Assembly (NCBI RefSeq): GCF_014230085.1
Contig: NZ_JACHVB010000063.1
Location: forward strand, 62,001 to 126,000
Direction: 5' to 3'
DNA: 64,000 bases
Origin: Ruficoccus amylovorans
GTDB taxonomy: Bacteria > Verrucomicrobiota > Verrucomicrobiia > Opitutales > Cerasicoccaceae
Positions 34,774 through 43,247 of the stretch are shown here, piece after piece. Within the stretch, counting starts at the first letter, position 1; each line of letters begins with the position of its first letter. The notes under the pieces were generated by a model. The model saw nothing but the letters and a program-made list of their open reading frames with translations, made no database searches and was not told the origin of the DNA. A program made the position numbers and the translations under genes.

Positions 34774-35664
34774 TTACGCCACGGTCTTTTCGCTCAGGCG
34801 GCGCTTGAAGCGGCGCCAGGCGAACCACCCGACAAAGGCCATGCCGAGACCAGCACCCGGATCAAAGGGCACGGCCGCCGGGCTCATGCCACCGATGGCT
34901 TCACCGAAGTTGTCCGTGGTGGTAAAGTTATCAATCAGCACGGTCGTTCCGTGGTCGAGATTGGCGGAGCGGAAGCCCAGGCGGGTCAACTCGTCAATAT
35001 AGCTGGCCCCGGTATAGGTAACATCGGCATTGTTCTCATCCCAGGCATCCGGATTGATCCAGAGGCTGAAAGTGTCGTACAGGTCGCCGTTAGCACCGCT
35101 GGCCTCGAACTTGGCCACGACCAGATAAGTCTCCCCGAGATTGACGTCACCGGCATAGCCGGCGTTGGTCCCATCGTGGTAGGGGCGGATGAAGAAGTCT
35201 TCCGTACCGGCGCCGTCGCCGTTGTTGGCCTTGAACCCGGTCGAGGGGCCGGGGTTGGTCGAGGCGGTACCGGGGTTGTTCAGCCACATGCTGGCAAAGT
35301 CGTTGTTCTCAATCGTGGTCCCCTCCACCCGCATCAGGTAGCTGATGTAAATCGCGCCGGTCTGCGCACTGGACAGATCCCGATAGGCAGCGTACTCGGA
35401 GGTACCGGAAAGTTGAAGAGACTTTCCCCCGCCGGTGACCGTGTTCCCGCCGTTGACGGTGTAGGAGAGCGGGTTGGCCGAAGTATCTACCACATTCTGG
35501 CCGCCACTGCCGGTCCAGGCGCCACTCCAACCGGTGCCGCCGTTGTTACCGTTGATCGAGCCCAGAGAGTAGGATTCAAAATCATCCACGGCGTAGGTCA
35601 CGCCGGAAGCAAAGGGAGCGGCGATAAGCAGAGAGAGGCCGCTCGCAAGGAGAGTTAACTTCAT
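34774..35664 (-). CDS. Secreted protein with a C-terminal VPFDP sorting-type tail
   Basis: A 296-residue protein from the ATG at 35664, with a signal peptide (KLTLLASGLSLLIAAPFASG). The mature part is Gly/Asn/Thr-rich, with beta strands like surface or lectin-like proteins (DDFESYSLGSINGNNGGTGW). The C-terminus is a short motif VPFDP, a hydrophobic helix (GAGLGMAFVGWFAW) and a basic cluster (RRFKRR): the tripartite plan of exosortase-type sorting signals (PEP-CTERM and variants). It would be anchored or processed at the envelope. No exosortase gene is in the window. An HpsJ-like membrane gene follows directly. Confidence 0.8.
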   Translation of the reverse strand: MKLTLLASGLSLLIAAPFASGVTYAVDDFESYSLGSINGNNGGTGWSGAWTGSGGQNVVDTSANPLSYTVNGGNTVTGGGKSLQLSGTSEYAAYRDLSSAQTGAIYISYLMRVEGTTIENNDFASMWLNNPGTASTNPGPSTGFKANNGDGAGTEDFFIRPYHDGTNAGYAGDVNLGETYLVVAKFEASGANGDLYDTFSLWINPDAWDENNADVTYTGASYIDELTRLGFRSANLDHGTTVLIDNFTTTDNFGEAIGGMSPAAVPFDPGAGLGMAFVGWFAWRRFKRRLSEKTVA

Positions 35665-35979
35665 GGTATGCATATCAGTACAAATGATGTGAACAGGCCT
35701 ATCGGCAGAAATTCCCGGTTATTTAGAAAAAACTTCAGCCTTTTTTTACCGACGCCTCGAAAAATATCAAGAATCATAACGGACAGCCCAAAGTTAAGCA
35801 TTTCCCGAACCATGATTGGCATTTGGGCAAATTTCACTCATAAAACCCCACTCTCCGTGAACAGGCACGGGCTTCTGAGCGGACAGAAGAGGATTCCTGC
35901 CCGGCAAAGCTTGACTCGCGTCAAAAAAACGCTTTTCTCAGGCGGTTTCGCAATTTTCCAACCTTAACCCGTAACAATC
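35665..35979. other. Intergenic region upstream of rpmH and of the VPFDP gene
   Basis: No gene seen. AT-rich divergent regulatory stretch. TTGACT at 35911-35916 may be a -35 element for rpmH, but no good -10 is evident. No DnaA box was found, and dnaA is not adjacent. Confidence 0.35.
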
Positions 35980-36117
35980 ATGCAACCAACCTATCGTCCG
36001 CACCGCGTGAAGCGCGTCCGCAAGTTCGGCTTTCGCGCCCGTATGAAGACCCGTGGGGGCCGCATGGTCCTCGCCGCCCGTCGCGCCAAGGGCCGCAAGC
36101 GCCTGACTCAGGTCTGA
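35980..36117 (+). CDS. rpmH: 50S ribosomal protein bL34
   Basis: A 45-residue, extremely basic protein: [18 protein letters not shown], then RAKGRKRL. This is the standard bL34, binding 23S rRNA near the exit tunnel. First of the conserved rpmH-rnpA-yidD-yidC block; it is followed after 13 bp by rnpA. Confidence 0.95.
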   Translation: MQPTYRPHRVKRVRKFGFRARMKTRGGRMVLAARRAKGRKRLTQV

Positions 36118-36130
36118 GCCGCCCACGCAG

Positions 36131-36481
36131 ATGCGCTACCGGGCCGCTCAGCACCTGCGCACGCGGGCTGATTTCGACCGGTCGCGCCGCGAAGGCTTCC
36201 GGGCCGACAACGGCGCTTTTATCATGCGCATCTATCCTCCCCGCGAGGGCACACCGCCAGGCCAGCGCCGTTTTGGCGTGATCGCCTCGCGCCGGGTGGG
36301 CAACGCCGTCAAGCGCAACCGGGCCAAACGCCAGATGCGCGAGATTTTCCGGCTCAACCAGCACTGCCTGCCGCCGGAATGCGACGTGCTCATCATTGTC
36401 CGTTCCCAATTTGACCAACTGACTTTCGACGAATTGCAGGAGCGATACCTGCGTTCGGCGAAAAAATGCCGCCTTTCGTGA
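36131..36481 (+). CDS. rnpA: Ribonuclease P protein component
   Basis: A 116-residue basic protein. [23 protein letters not shown] is the RNR motif with the conserved arginines that bind RNase P RNA. The RNA component was not found in this window. It overlaps yidD by 16 bp. Confidence 0.95.
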   Translation: MRYRAAQHLRTRADFDRSRREGFRADNGAFIMRIYPPREGTPPGQRRFGVIASRRVGNAVKRNRAKRQMREIFRLNQHCLPPECDVLIIVRSQFDQLTFDELQERYLRSAKKCRLS

Positions 36482-36777
36482 ACCCTTCAGCCAGCCTGCC
36501 CGCCCGCGCGGCGGCCGCCCTCGTGGTGGTCTATCAGCTCGTGTTTTCTCCCATGAAACGCATGCTGCTCGGGCCGAACGCAGGCTGCCGTTTTCACCCG
36601 ACCTGCTCGGAGTATGCCCGTATAAGCCTGTTGCGCTTCGGGCTGTGGCGCGGAAGCTGGATGGCGCTGCTGCGGATTTTCCGCTGCCATCCCTTTCACC
36701 CAGGCGGCCACGACCCGGTACCGGAAAAAACCGGCCGATCTACCCTGCTGATGCGCAGTGGAGCTATGAAACGCTAG
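36466..36777 (+). CDS. yidD: Membrane protein insertion efficiency factor YidD
   Basis: A 103-residue Yid[34 protein letters not shown] with the conserved Cys pair, followed by a positively charged tail (GGHDPVPEK). It starts inside rnpA and helps YidC insert membrane proteins. Confidence 0.93.
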   Translation: MPPFVNPSASLPARAAAALVVVYQLVFSPMKRMLLGPNAGCRFHPTCSEYARISLLRFGLWRGSWMALLRIFRCHPFHPGGHDPVPEKTGRSTLLMRSGAMKR

Positions 36778-36778
36778 C

Positions 36779-38749
36779 ATGGATAAAAAGAACCTCGTCC
36801 TCGGCCTGCTATTTTTAGGCGGCGCCTTCTTCACAATCTTCTGGCAGGGGCGCCAAGCCCAGGAACGCGCCCTCCAGCAGCAGCTTAACCAGCCCGCCGC
36901 CCAGAAGGTCCAAACCGCCGAAGCCGGCGCAACGGAGGAAGCTCCCGCCACCGCGGCCAAACCCGCGACACCCGCGGGCAAGCCCGCTCCCGGCGACACC
37001 ACGCGCGACTTTTTCCTCCAGTCCGAGAACAACGCCCAGGACATCGAACCGGTCCATGCCGAGGCACCGGAGGAGCTGATCACGCTGGAGAACGAGGCCA
37101 TCCGCGTCACTTTCACCACCCGGGGCGGGGCCATCAAGCACGTCGAGTTCGTGGCCATCGGCCATGACGGCGAGCTGAAGTTCCCGGCCACCATCGACTC
37201 CGAGCAGCCCTACGTCTTCAATGCCGGAGGCATCCTTCCGGCGCTGGCCATCAGCTTTGACATGGACGGCGACGGCGTGCCCGACGAGTTTGCGCCCCAG
37301 TACAAGGTCAGCTACCACTCCAACGATGAAGGCCGCGTCAACTTCGAGCTGGTGACCGACTACGGCCTGCGCATCAAGCGCGGCTACCAGCTTCAGGGCT
37401 CGGGCACCGACAAGGACCCCTACGTCATCCAGCACACCATCGCCTTTGTCAACGAGTCCGGCTCCAGCTTCAACCAGAACGACATTTTCGTCAACGTCGG
37501 CACCGCTCCTCCCACCGAGGGCGACGTGTGGGGCGAATACCTGAACTTCGGCTACTACAACGGAGACAGCGCCGAGTTCATCAAGATGAAGAAGTTCAAG
37601 GGCAGCAAGGGCTTCCTGGGCATCGGCAAGAAGTCCCCTGTTTCCGTCGTCGAGGAAAGCGTCGCCGACGTGCAGTGGGGCGCGATCAAGAACCAGTTCT
37701 TCACCGGCGTACTCACCCCCACCGAGCCCGGCATCGGCATCTACGCCAAGCCCGCTCCGCTGGGCCAGGCCATTGACGACCCCGAAGCCGAGGAAGGCAT
37801 GACCGGGGCCATCCGTTTCCGCCTCGACGCGCTCCCGCAGGGCGAGCAGCAGCTCTTCCACATGCAGTATTATGTCGGCCCCAAGGAGTACACCCGCCTG
37901 GCCGACCTCGGGGACCGCCAGGACCTGGTCATGCAGTTCGGCTTCTTCGGCGCGATCAGCAAGGTCCTGCTCTACGCCATGATCTGGATCCACGGCGTCA
38001 TCGTGCACGTCGCGCCGACCTGGGGCTGGGGCTTCACCATCATCATCGTCACGGTCATCATCAAGACCCTGCTCTACCCGCTCACGCAGGTGCAGGTGCG
38101 CTCGGCCAAGCGTATGTCGAAGATCCAGCCGCTGATGCAGGAGATCCGCGAAAAGTACAAGGACCAGCCGCAGGAGCTCCAGAAGCGCACGATGGAGCTG
38201 TTCAAGGAGCACCGCGTGAATCCGGCCGCCGGCTGCCTGCCGCTGCTGCTTCAGATCCCGATCTTCTTCTCGTTCTACTTCATGCTGCGCACGGCCTCGG
38301 AGCTGCGTTTCGCGCCGTTCCTGTGGATTCCGGACCTTTCGATCCCGGACACGGTGGGCTACATCGCGGGCTTCCCGATCAATCCGCTGCCGCTGCTCAT
38401 GGGCATCACGATGTTCTTCCAGATGCAGATGACCCCGACGCCGACCACGGACAACATGCAGCGCACGCTGTTCAAGTTCATGCCGTTGGTCTTCCTGTTC
38501 TTCTGCTATAACTTCCCGGCCGGCCTCGTCCTGTACTGGACCTGCCAAAACCTCTTCACCATCGGCCAGCAGTGGATCACCAACCGCCGCAAGGACGACG
38601 AGGAAGAGACCGGTACCGACAAGCCCGCCAGCGGCCCGAAAAAGCCGACCTTCACCGACCGGGTGAAGGCCGCCCGCGAAGAGCAGCAGGCCGCCAAGCG
38701 CCGTCTCACCGGCAAGGGCCTGCCCCAGCAGAAAAAGAAAAAACGCTAA
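36779..38749 (+). CDS. yidC: Membrane protein insertase YidC/Oxa1
   Basis: A 656-residue insertase of the Gram-negative type. N-terminal signal anchor (LVLGLLFLGGAFFTIFW), an Ala/Pro-rich linker, a large periplasmic P1 domain (about 100-380) and a five-segment C-terminal core with WGWGFTIIIVTVIIKTLLYPL and FMPLVFLFFCYNFPAGLVLYW. The cytoplasmic tail is Lys-rich (QQKKKKR). It inserts proteins alone or with SecYEG. It starts 1 bp after yidD, so the four-gene block is one unit, and a terminator follows. Confidence 0.96.
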   Translation: MDKKNLVLGLLFLGGAFFTIFWQGRQAQERALQQQLNQPAAQKVQTAEAGATEEAPATAAKPATPAGKPAPGDTTRDFFLQSENNAQDIEPVHAEAPEELITLENEAIRVTFTTRGGAIKHVEFVAIGHDGELKFPATIDSEQPYVFNAGGILPALAISFDMDGDGVPDEFAPQYKVSYHSNDEGRVNFELVTDYGLRIKRGYQLQGSGTDKDPYVIQHTIAFVNESGSSFNQNDIFVNVGTAPPTEGDVWGEYLNFGYYNGDSAEFIKMKKFKGSKGFLGIGKKSPVSVVEESVADVQWGAIKNQFFTGVLTPTEPGIGIYAKPAPLGQAIDDPEAEEGMTGAIRFRLDALPQGEQQLFHMQYYVGPKEYTRLADLGDRQDLVMQFGFFGAISKVLLYAMIWIHGVIVHVAPTWGWGFTIIIVTVIIKTLLYPLTQVQVRSAKRMSKIQPLMQEIREKYKDQPQELQKRTMELFKEHRVNPAAGCLPLLLQIPIFFSFYFMLRTASELRFAPFLWIPDLSIPDTVGYIAGFPINPLPLLMGITMFFQMQMTPTPTTDNMQRTLFKFMPLVFLFFCYNFPAGLVLYWTCQNLFTIGQQWITNRRKDDEEETGTDKPASGPKKPTFTDRVKAAREEQQAAKRRLTGKGLPQQKKKKR

Positions 38750-38778
38750 GCGAGCGCCCAATCAGCCTTTAACACCAC

Positions 38779-38813
38779 AGCCGGGGAGTGCCAGACGCTC
38801 CCCGGCTTTTTTT
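38779..38813 (+). terminator. Rho-independent terminator of the yidC operon
   Basis: Stem AGCCGGGGAG/CTCCCCGGCT (10 bp, perfect) with a 9-nt loop and a T7 tail, 30 bp after the yidC stop. Confidence 0.9.
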
Positions 38814-38967
38814 ATCGCCCCATGCGGCAAAAAATGCCCCCAGCGGGCGCTTTGGAGCCAAACCGGCCCGTTTTTCTATCGACATGGGACCCGGAGGCCC
38901 AAAAATCTCCTTTTACCCGCGTTGTTCACACTTGACGACGCGCAAACCCCTTCATTGAGATTTTCGC

Positions 38968-39708
38968 ATGTCCGGACACAGCAAATGGGCCACCATCAAG
39001 CGCGCTAAAGCGGCGGTTGACGCCAAGCGCGGCAAAATTTTCAGCGTCCTTTCCAAGGAACTGACCATCGCCGCCCGCGAAGGCGGTGGTGACCCGAACT
39101 TCAACCCCCGGCTGCGCACCTGCATGCTCAAGGCCAAGGCGGCCAACATGCCCGCCGACAACATCGACAAGGCCATCAAAAAGGGCACCGGCGAACTGCC
39201 CGGCATCAGCTACGAGGAACTCGTTTACGAAGGCTACGCCCCGGGCGGAGTCGGCATCATCGTCGAAGTCACCACCGACAACAAAAACCGCAGCGCCTCC
39301 GAAGTCCGCAGCACCTTCACCAAGTGCAACGGCAACCTCGCCGGGGCCGGGGCGCTCGCCTTCAATTTCCAGAAAAAAGGGCAGTTCATCATCGCGGGCG
39401 ATGCCACCGACGAGGACACCCTGATGGAAGTCGTCCTTGAGGCCGGGGCCGAGGATGTCGAAAACGCCGGCGACCACTTCGAAGTCACCTGTGAGATCGG
39501 CGAGTACCACACCATTTCCAAGGCACTGGAGGAAAAGGGCATCGCCTGCGAATCCTCCGAAATCGCCTACCTGCCCAATAACGAGGTCACCGTCACCGAC
39601 AAGGACATCGCCAAACAGATCCTGCGACTGGTGGACATGCTCGAAGACCTCGAAGACGTCAAAGCCGTCCACAGCAACTTCGATATCGACGAGTCTCTGC
39701 TGGGTTGA
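38968..39708 (+). CDS. yebC: YebC/PmpR family protein
   Basis: A 246-residue protein beginning MSGHSKWATIKRAKAAVDAKRGKIFS, the standard YebC start. Three domains follow, with EGYAPGGVGIIVEVTTDNKNR, the acidic residues of the middle domain, and a C-terminal DIDESLLG. Described as a transcription regulator in some species and more recently as a factor helping ribosomes through polyproline stretches. A single gene with its own promoter. Confidence 0.95.
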   Translation: MSGHSKWATIKRAKAAVDAKRGKIFSVLSKELTIAAREGGGDPNFNPRLRTCMLKAKAANMPADNIDKAIKKGTGELPGISYEELVYEGYAPGGVGIIVEVTTDNKNRSASEVRSTFTKCNGNLAGAGALAFNFQKKGQFIIAGDATDEDTLMEVVLEAGAEDVENAGDHFEVTCEIGEYHTISKALEEKGIACESSEIAYLPNNEVTVTDKDIAKQILRLVDMLEDLEDVKAVHSNFDIDESLLG

Positions 39709-39870
39709 GGCCAGAGGGCATCGCCCCCCTCCCGCCGTCGCACAGGCATTACCGCTCCGGTGGGATGGGACTTTGTTCGCCGGGCTGGGAAGCCCTCCGC
39801 CCCCGCTGTATCCGCCGCCCGAGTAAAAATATCCGTGCCATCCGCGTAATCCGTGGTTAACTAGCTCTCC
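39709..39870. repeat. Intergenic region upstream of metX with a dispersed-repeat motif
   Basis: No gene seen. Positions 39829-39859 read as an ATCCGTGCCATCCGCGTAAT-type sequence running into CCGTGGTTAA. This motif is familiar as an abundant intergenic repeat in several phyla. Confidence 0.4.
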
Positions 39871-41049
39871 ATGAATGATGCCGAAGCAGCGCCCGCGCTT
39901 GACGAGGGCGAAGTCGGGCTGGTTGACCACCACGACTTTGTGTGCCAGGAGCCGTTCACCTTCGAGGAGGGCGGGCAGCTCCCGGGCTTTACCCTGCGCT
40001 ACGAGACCTACGGCAAGCTCAACGCCGCCCGCGACAACGCTATTTTCATCTTTCACGCCCTCAGCGGCGACCACCACTGCGCCGGGGTTTACTCCCTCCA
40101 GGACCCCAAGCCCGGCTGGTGGAACAACATGATCGGCCCCGGCAAGCCCATCGACACCAGCAAGTACTTCGTCGTGGGCAGCAACTGCCTCGGCGGCTGC
40201 CAAGGCTCGACCGGCCCCTCCTCGCTCAACCCCGAGACGGGCAAACGCTACGGCCTCTCCTTCCCCCAAGTCAGCATTCGCGACATGGTGCGCGCCCAGC
40301 GCCGCCTGCTCGACCATCTCGGCATCGAGAAGCTCCACTGCGTCATCGGCGGCTCCATGGGCGGCATGCAGGCTCTCCAGTGGGCCATCGAGTACCCCGA
40401 GCGGGTCAACTCCGTCATCGCCATGGCCACCACTTCGCGCCAGCGGGCGCAGTCCATCGCGTTCAACGAGGTGGGCCGCAGCGCCATCGTGCAGGACCCC
40501 GGCTGGCACGAGGGCGACTACGAGCCGGGCAAGGGCCCGAATGTCGGCCTGGCCGTCGCCCGCATGATGGCCCACATCACCTACCTTTCCGACGAGGGAC
40601 TGGAGCGCAAGTTCGGGCGCGAGCGCAAGCGCGTCCGCGAGGCCGCCCCCGCCACGGGCGGGTTTTTCGACGTGGAGTTCGAGGTCGAGAGCTACCTGCG
40701 CTATCAGGGCAAGAGCTTCGTCAACCGCTTCGACGCGAACACCTACCTGTACTTCACCAAGGCGCTCGACCGCTTCGATCTGGGCCAGGGCGGCCCGCTG
40801 GAGGATGTGCTGCAAAAGATGCAGGCCCGTGCGCTCGTGGTCGGGTTTACCTCGGACTGGCTCTTCCCGCCCGAGCAGAACCGCGACATCGTCCACGCCA
40901 TGCTCCGCTGCGGCAAAAACGCCAGCTACGCCGAAGTCAACATGGACCTCGGGCACGACTCCTTTCTCATCAAGGCCCCCGAACTATACGAGCTGGTCAG
41001 CGGCTTCCTTTCCGCCGACGAGGGCCACCACCACCCTCACCGCCACTAG
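39871..41049 (+). CDS. metX: Homoserine O-acetyltransferase
   Basis: A 392-residue alpha/beta hydrolase. The nucleophile elbow is GGSMGG with Ser162, with Asp329 in SDWLFP and His362 in MDLGHDSFL. NCLGGCQGSTGPSS and FHALSGDHHCAG are MetX signatures. It activates homoserine with acetyl-CoA for methionine synthesis by sulfhydrylation. The C-terminus is a His-rich tail (GHHHPHRH), unusual and possibly metal-binding. rlmH starts four bases after it. Confidence 0.92.
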   Translation: MNDAEAAPALDEGEVGLVDHHDFVCQEPFTFEEGGQLPGFTLRYETYGKLNAARDNAIFIFHALSGDHHCAGVYSLQDPKPGWWNNMIGPGKPIDTSKYFVVGSNCLGGCQGSTGPSSLNPETGKRYGLSFPQVSIRDMVRAQRRLLDHLGIEKLHCVIGGSMGGMQALQWAIEYPERVNSVIAMATTSRQRAQSIAFNEVGRSAIVQDPGWHEGDYEPGKGPNVGLAVARMMAHITYLSDEGLERKFGRERKRVREAAPATGGFFDVEFEVESYLRYQGKSFVNRFDANTYLYFTKALDRFDLGQGGPLEDVLQKMQARALVVGFTSDWLFPPEQNRDIVHAMLRCGKNASYAEVNMDLGHDSFLIKAPELYELVSGFLSADEGHHHPHRH

Positions 41050-41053
41050 GCCG

Positions 41054-41494
41054 ATGCGCGTCAACCTCCTCGTCGTCGGCAAGCTCAAGGAACCCTCCTG
41101 GCGGGAACGAGCCGAAGAGTACGCCAAGCGCCTGCGCCCCTACGTGACGCTCGACATCACCGAGCTTCGCGACGCCGACGCCACGCGCGAGGGCGAGCGC
41201 ATCCTCAAGGCGCTGGAAAAAGGCCACGGGCAGGTCTTCGCGCTGGCCGAAGAGGGCAAATGCCGCCCCTCCGCCGCCCTCGCCCAGACCCTCGGGGAAC
41301 TTCGCGACGGCGGGCAGGATGCCACCTTTATCATCGGGGGTGCCTACGGACTGAGCGACGCGGTCAAGGCCCGCGCCGATGCCCTCCTCTCGCTTTCCCC
41401 CATGACTTTTACCCACGAAATGGCCCGCGTTGTCCTGCTGGAGCAGATTTACCGCGCCTTCACAATTCTCGCCGGCACCGGCTACCACCATTAA
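41054..41494 (+). CDS. rlmH: 23S rRNA (pseudouridine-1915-N3)-methyltransferase
   Basis: A 146-residue SPOUT-class methyltransferase starting at the ATG at 41054. RVNLLVVGKLKEPSW, then the trefoil-knot SAM site FIIGGAYGLSD and SLSPMTFTHEMARVVLLEQIYRA. It methylates position 1915 of helix 69. The C-terminal residues GTGYHH are typical. It sits between metX and metW in the same direction. Confidence 0.94.
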   Translation: MRVNLLVVGKLKEPSWRERAEEYAKRLRPYVTLDITELRDADATREGERILKALEKGHGQVFALAEEGKCRPSAALAQTLGELRDGGQDATFIIGGAYGLSDAVKARADALLSLSPMTFTHEMARVVLLEQIYRAFTILAGTGYHH

Positions 41495-41501
41495 AAATAT
41501 A

Positions 41502-41608
41502 AGTTTGAGAGTTTGAAGGTTTCAGAGTTTGAAAGTTGTTTTCAACCGTCGGCCCGCTAAACTCCTATCGCTTCGCCCCCCACTCTCAAACCTTCAAACT
41601 CTCAAACT
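41502..41608. repeat. Inverted repeat of TTTGAGAG type upstream of metW
   Basis: Arms at 41502-41522 and 41588-41608 are exact reverse complements over 21 bp, built from AGTTTGA/TCAAACT units, with further TTTGAAAG/CTCAAACT copies alongside. The right arm ends 11 bp before the metW ATG. It may be a structured leader, or a short dispersed repeat. Confidence 0.6.
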
Positions 41609-41619
41609 CTCAAACTTTA

Positions 41620-42258
41620 ATGAAACGTTCGGCCATCAAGCGCGAAGTCGATTTGCAGATCCTCGGCGACTGGGTCAGCGAAGGCGCGCGCGTGCTCGAC
41701 CTTGGCTGCGGGCGGGGGATCTTCCTCGAATACCTGCGCCAGACCAAGCACACCTGGGGCGTCGGCGTCGACAACCAGATCGACAAGGTCAACGGCTGCA
41801 TCAAGCGCGGAGTCAGCGTCTATCAGGGCGACATCGAGCAGGCCCTGCGGCAGTTTCCGGACGGGTTCTTCGACTGGGTGCTGTGCTCGCGCACAATTCA
41901 AGAGCTGAGCCGCCCGCAGGACATCATCCACGCGTCCCTGCGCGTGGGCAAGCGCTTCGCGGTCGGCTTCGCCAACCACGGCTACTGGCGCAACCGTCTG
42001 CACCTGCTCTGGCACGGCCGCCGCATCATCAACGAGGTCTTCCCCGAGGGTTGGGGCGAAAGCCGCCGCCTGAACCCCATCGCGGTCGGCGATTTCGAGG
42101 ACTTCTGCGCCCGCGAAGGGCTGACCATCACCCGCCGGGCCTACCTGCGCGGCGATTGGCACACGCCCTGCAAATTCCTCCCCGGCCTCTTCGCCGGGTA
42201 TGTGTTGTACGAGATATCCCGTCCGCAGGTTCCTTCCGCCGAGTCACCGCTCTCCTGA
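41620..42258 (+). CDS. metW: MetW-like methyltransferase-fold protein
   Basis: A 212-residue protein from the ATG at 41620 (MKRSAIKREVDLQILGDWV). The SAM-binding loop is VLDLGCGRGIFLEYL, and CSRTIQELSRPQDIIHASLRVGKRFAVGFANHGYW matches MetW. MetW works with MetX, activating homoserine acetylation in several bacteria. Here rlmH separates the two genes. Codons upstream of 41620 lie within the inverted repeat and are unlikely to be translated. Confidence 0.88.
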   Translation: MKRSAIKREVDLQILGDWVSEGARVLDLGCGRGIFLEYLRQTKHTWGVGVDNQIDKVNGCIKRGVSVYQGDIEQALRQFPDGFFDWVLCSRTIQELSRPQDIIHASLRVGKRFAVGFANHGYWRNRLHLLWHGRRIINEVFPEGWGESRRLNPIAVGDFEDFCAREGLTITRRAYLRGDWHTPCKFLPGLFAGYVLYEISRPQVPSAESPLS

Positions 42259-42378
42259 GATCGTCTCATCCCGATCAGCTTATCCGACGGCAATTCCGCC
42301 CTGGCTTTTTTCGGCAGTTGTGCAAAATCGCACTTGCAATCTATACGATTTTTATAAACATTAGAAAAATAACCACTG

Positions 42379-42951
42379 ATGAACTTAACCCGTAAAGGCG
42401 AATACGCGCTGCGCTCTCTCATCAAGCTCGGCATTGCCCACGAGATGGGAAAGACGCACCTGTCTGTCTCCGAACTGGCGCAGAGCGAAAAGCTCCCGCT
42501 GAAGTTCCTGGAACAGGTGCTCTTCCATCTGCGCGGCGCGGGCTACATCGAGACCAAGCGGGGCAAGTTCGGCGGTTACTTCCTGGCACTGCCCATGAAC
42601 GAGATCCGCATCGGCGACATCGTCCGCCTGATCGACGGCAAGCTCGCCCCCATCGCCTGCGCCAGCCTCACCGCGTACGAGAAATGCTCGTGCCCGGACG
42701 AAACCCACTGTGGCCTGCGCATGCTCATGATCGACGTGCGCAATGCCATCGCCAACATCCTCGACCGCTACAGCCTGGCCGATGTCGTCGAGGTCACCAT
42801 GCGCAAACTCCGCCGCGACGGCGTGGCGCTGCCCTTTGAACCGGGCGACGGCACTGCCCCCGCCGTGGAGCTGCCGGAAGACTTCAACCCGGTCGATCCC
42901 CGCGACGGCCTCATGGCCGAACTGGCCAGCAAACACGGAGGCAAGCCATGA
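42379..42951 (+). CDS. Rrf2-family transcription regulator with a Cys cluster
   Basis: A 190-residue winged-helix Rrf2 protein. N-terminal helix-turn-helix (HLSVSELAQSEKLPLKFLEQVL) and wing (GYIETKRGKFGGYFLALP), then four cysteines (C94, C103, C105, C111), similar but not identical to the three-Cys Fe-S site of IscR. A proline-rich tail of about 40 residues is extra. It overlaps the YezD-like gene by 4 bp and heads the sulfate-uptake block. It probably senses Fe-S status or sulfur supply, like the sulfur regulator CymR. Confidence 0.82.
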   Translation: MNLTRKGEYALRSLIKLGIAHEMGKTHLSVSELAQSEKLPLKFLEQVLFHLRGAGYIETKRGKFGGYFLALPMNEIRIGDIVRLIDGKLAPIACASLTAYEKCSCPDETHCGLRMLMIDVRNAIANILDRYSLADVVEVTMRKLRRDGVALPFEPGDGTAPAVELPEDFNPVDPRDGLMAELASKHGGKP

Positions 42952-43133
42952 ACCGCACCGCCACCTCTCCCTCCGACACTCAGTCCTGGCAGCACCTCGT
43001 GATCGAGAAAGTCGCCAGCCTGCGCTTCGGAGTCGTCCAGATCGTCGTCCACAACGGCAAAGTCACCCAGGTCGAATGCACGGAAAAAACGCGCTTCGAC
43101 GACTCCGCCGACACCCGCCGGGTATCCCGGTAA
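42948..43133 (+). CDS. YezD-family small protein
   Basis: A 61-residue protein whose core VASLRFGVVQIVVHNGKVTQ matches the YezD/DUF2292 family. Members are commonly found beside sulfur-assimilation genes; the molecular role is unknown. The ATGA overlap with the Rrf2 gene implies coupled translation. The context supports a role in sulfate/cysteine metabolism. Confidence 0.75.
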   Translation: MNRTATSPSDTQSWQHLVIEKVASLRFGVVQIVVHNGKVTQVECTEKTRFDDSADTRRVSR

Positions 43134-43146
43134 ATTTATAGCTCAA

Positions 43147-43233
43147 GGCCATCCGCACAAGCGGACGCCACCCTTTTCACCACACCACGCATCCACGCGG
43201 CTGACCGGTCAACCGGAGGTTTCGTTCCCGAAA
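43147..43233 (+). promoter_or_regulatory. Hairpin-rich leader of the sulfate-transport genes (candidate structured RNA)
   Basis: Between the YezD stop and the sulfate-binding-protein start (43134-43247) three stem-loops follow each other: TCCGC/GCGGA with loop ACAA (43152-43165, extended outside by GGC/GCC), CCGG/CCGG with loop TCAA (43205-43216) and TTTCG/CGAAA with loop TTCC (43220-43233). It matches no riboswitch I know (no SAM-I or SAM-II core seen). It could be a regulatory leader or simple stem-loops that stabilise the message. Confidence 0.4.
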
Positions 43234-43247
43234 GGAAAGAACCCACC

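Noticed and set aside
35665-36117. Possible chromosome origin next to rpmH
   Set aside because: The rpmH-rnpA-yidD-yidC order often neighbours dnaA and oriC, but no dnaA and no cluster of DnaA boxes was found in the gap before rpmH.
43134-43247. SAM-I or SAM-II riboswitch before the sulfate-binding protein
   Set aside because: The conserved core sequences of these classes are not present, so only an unassigned structured leader is proposed.
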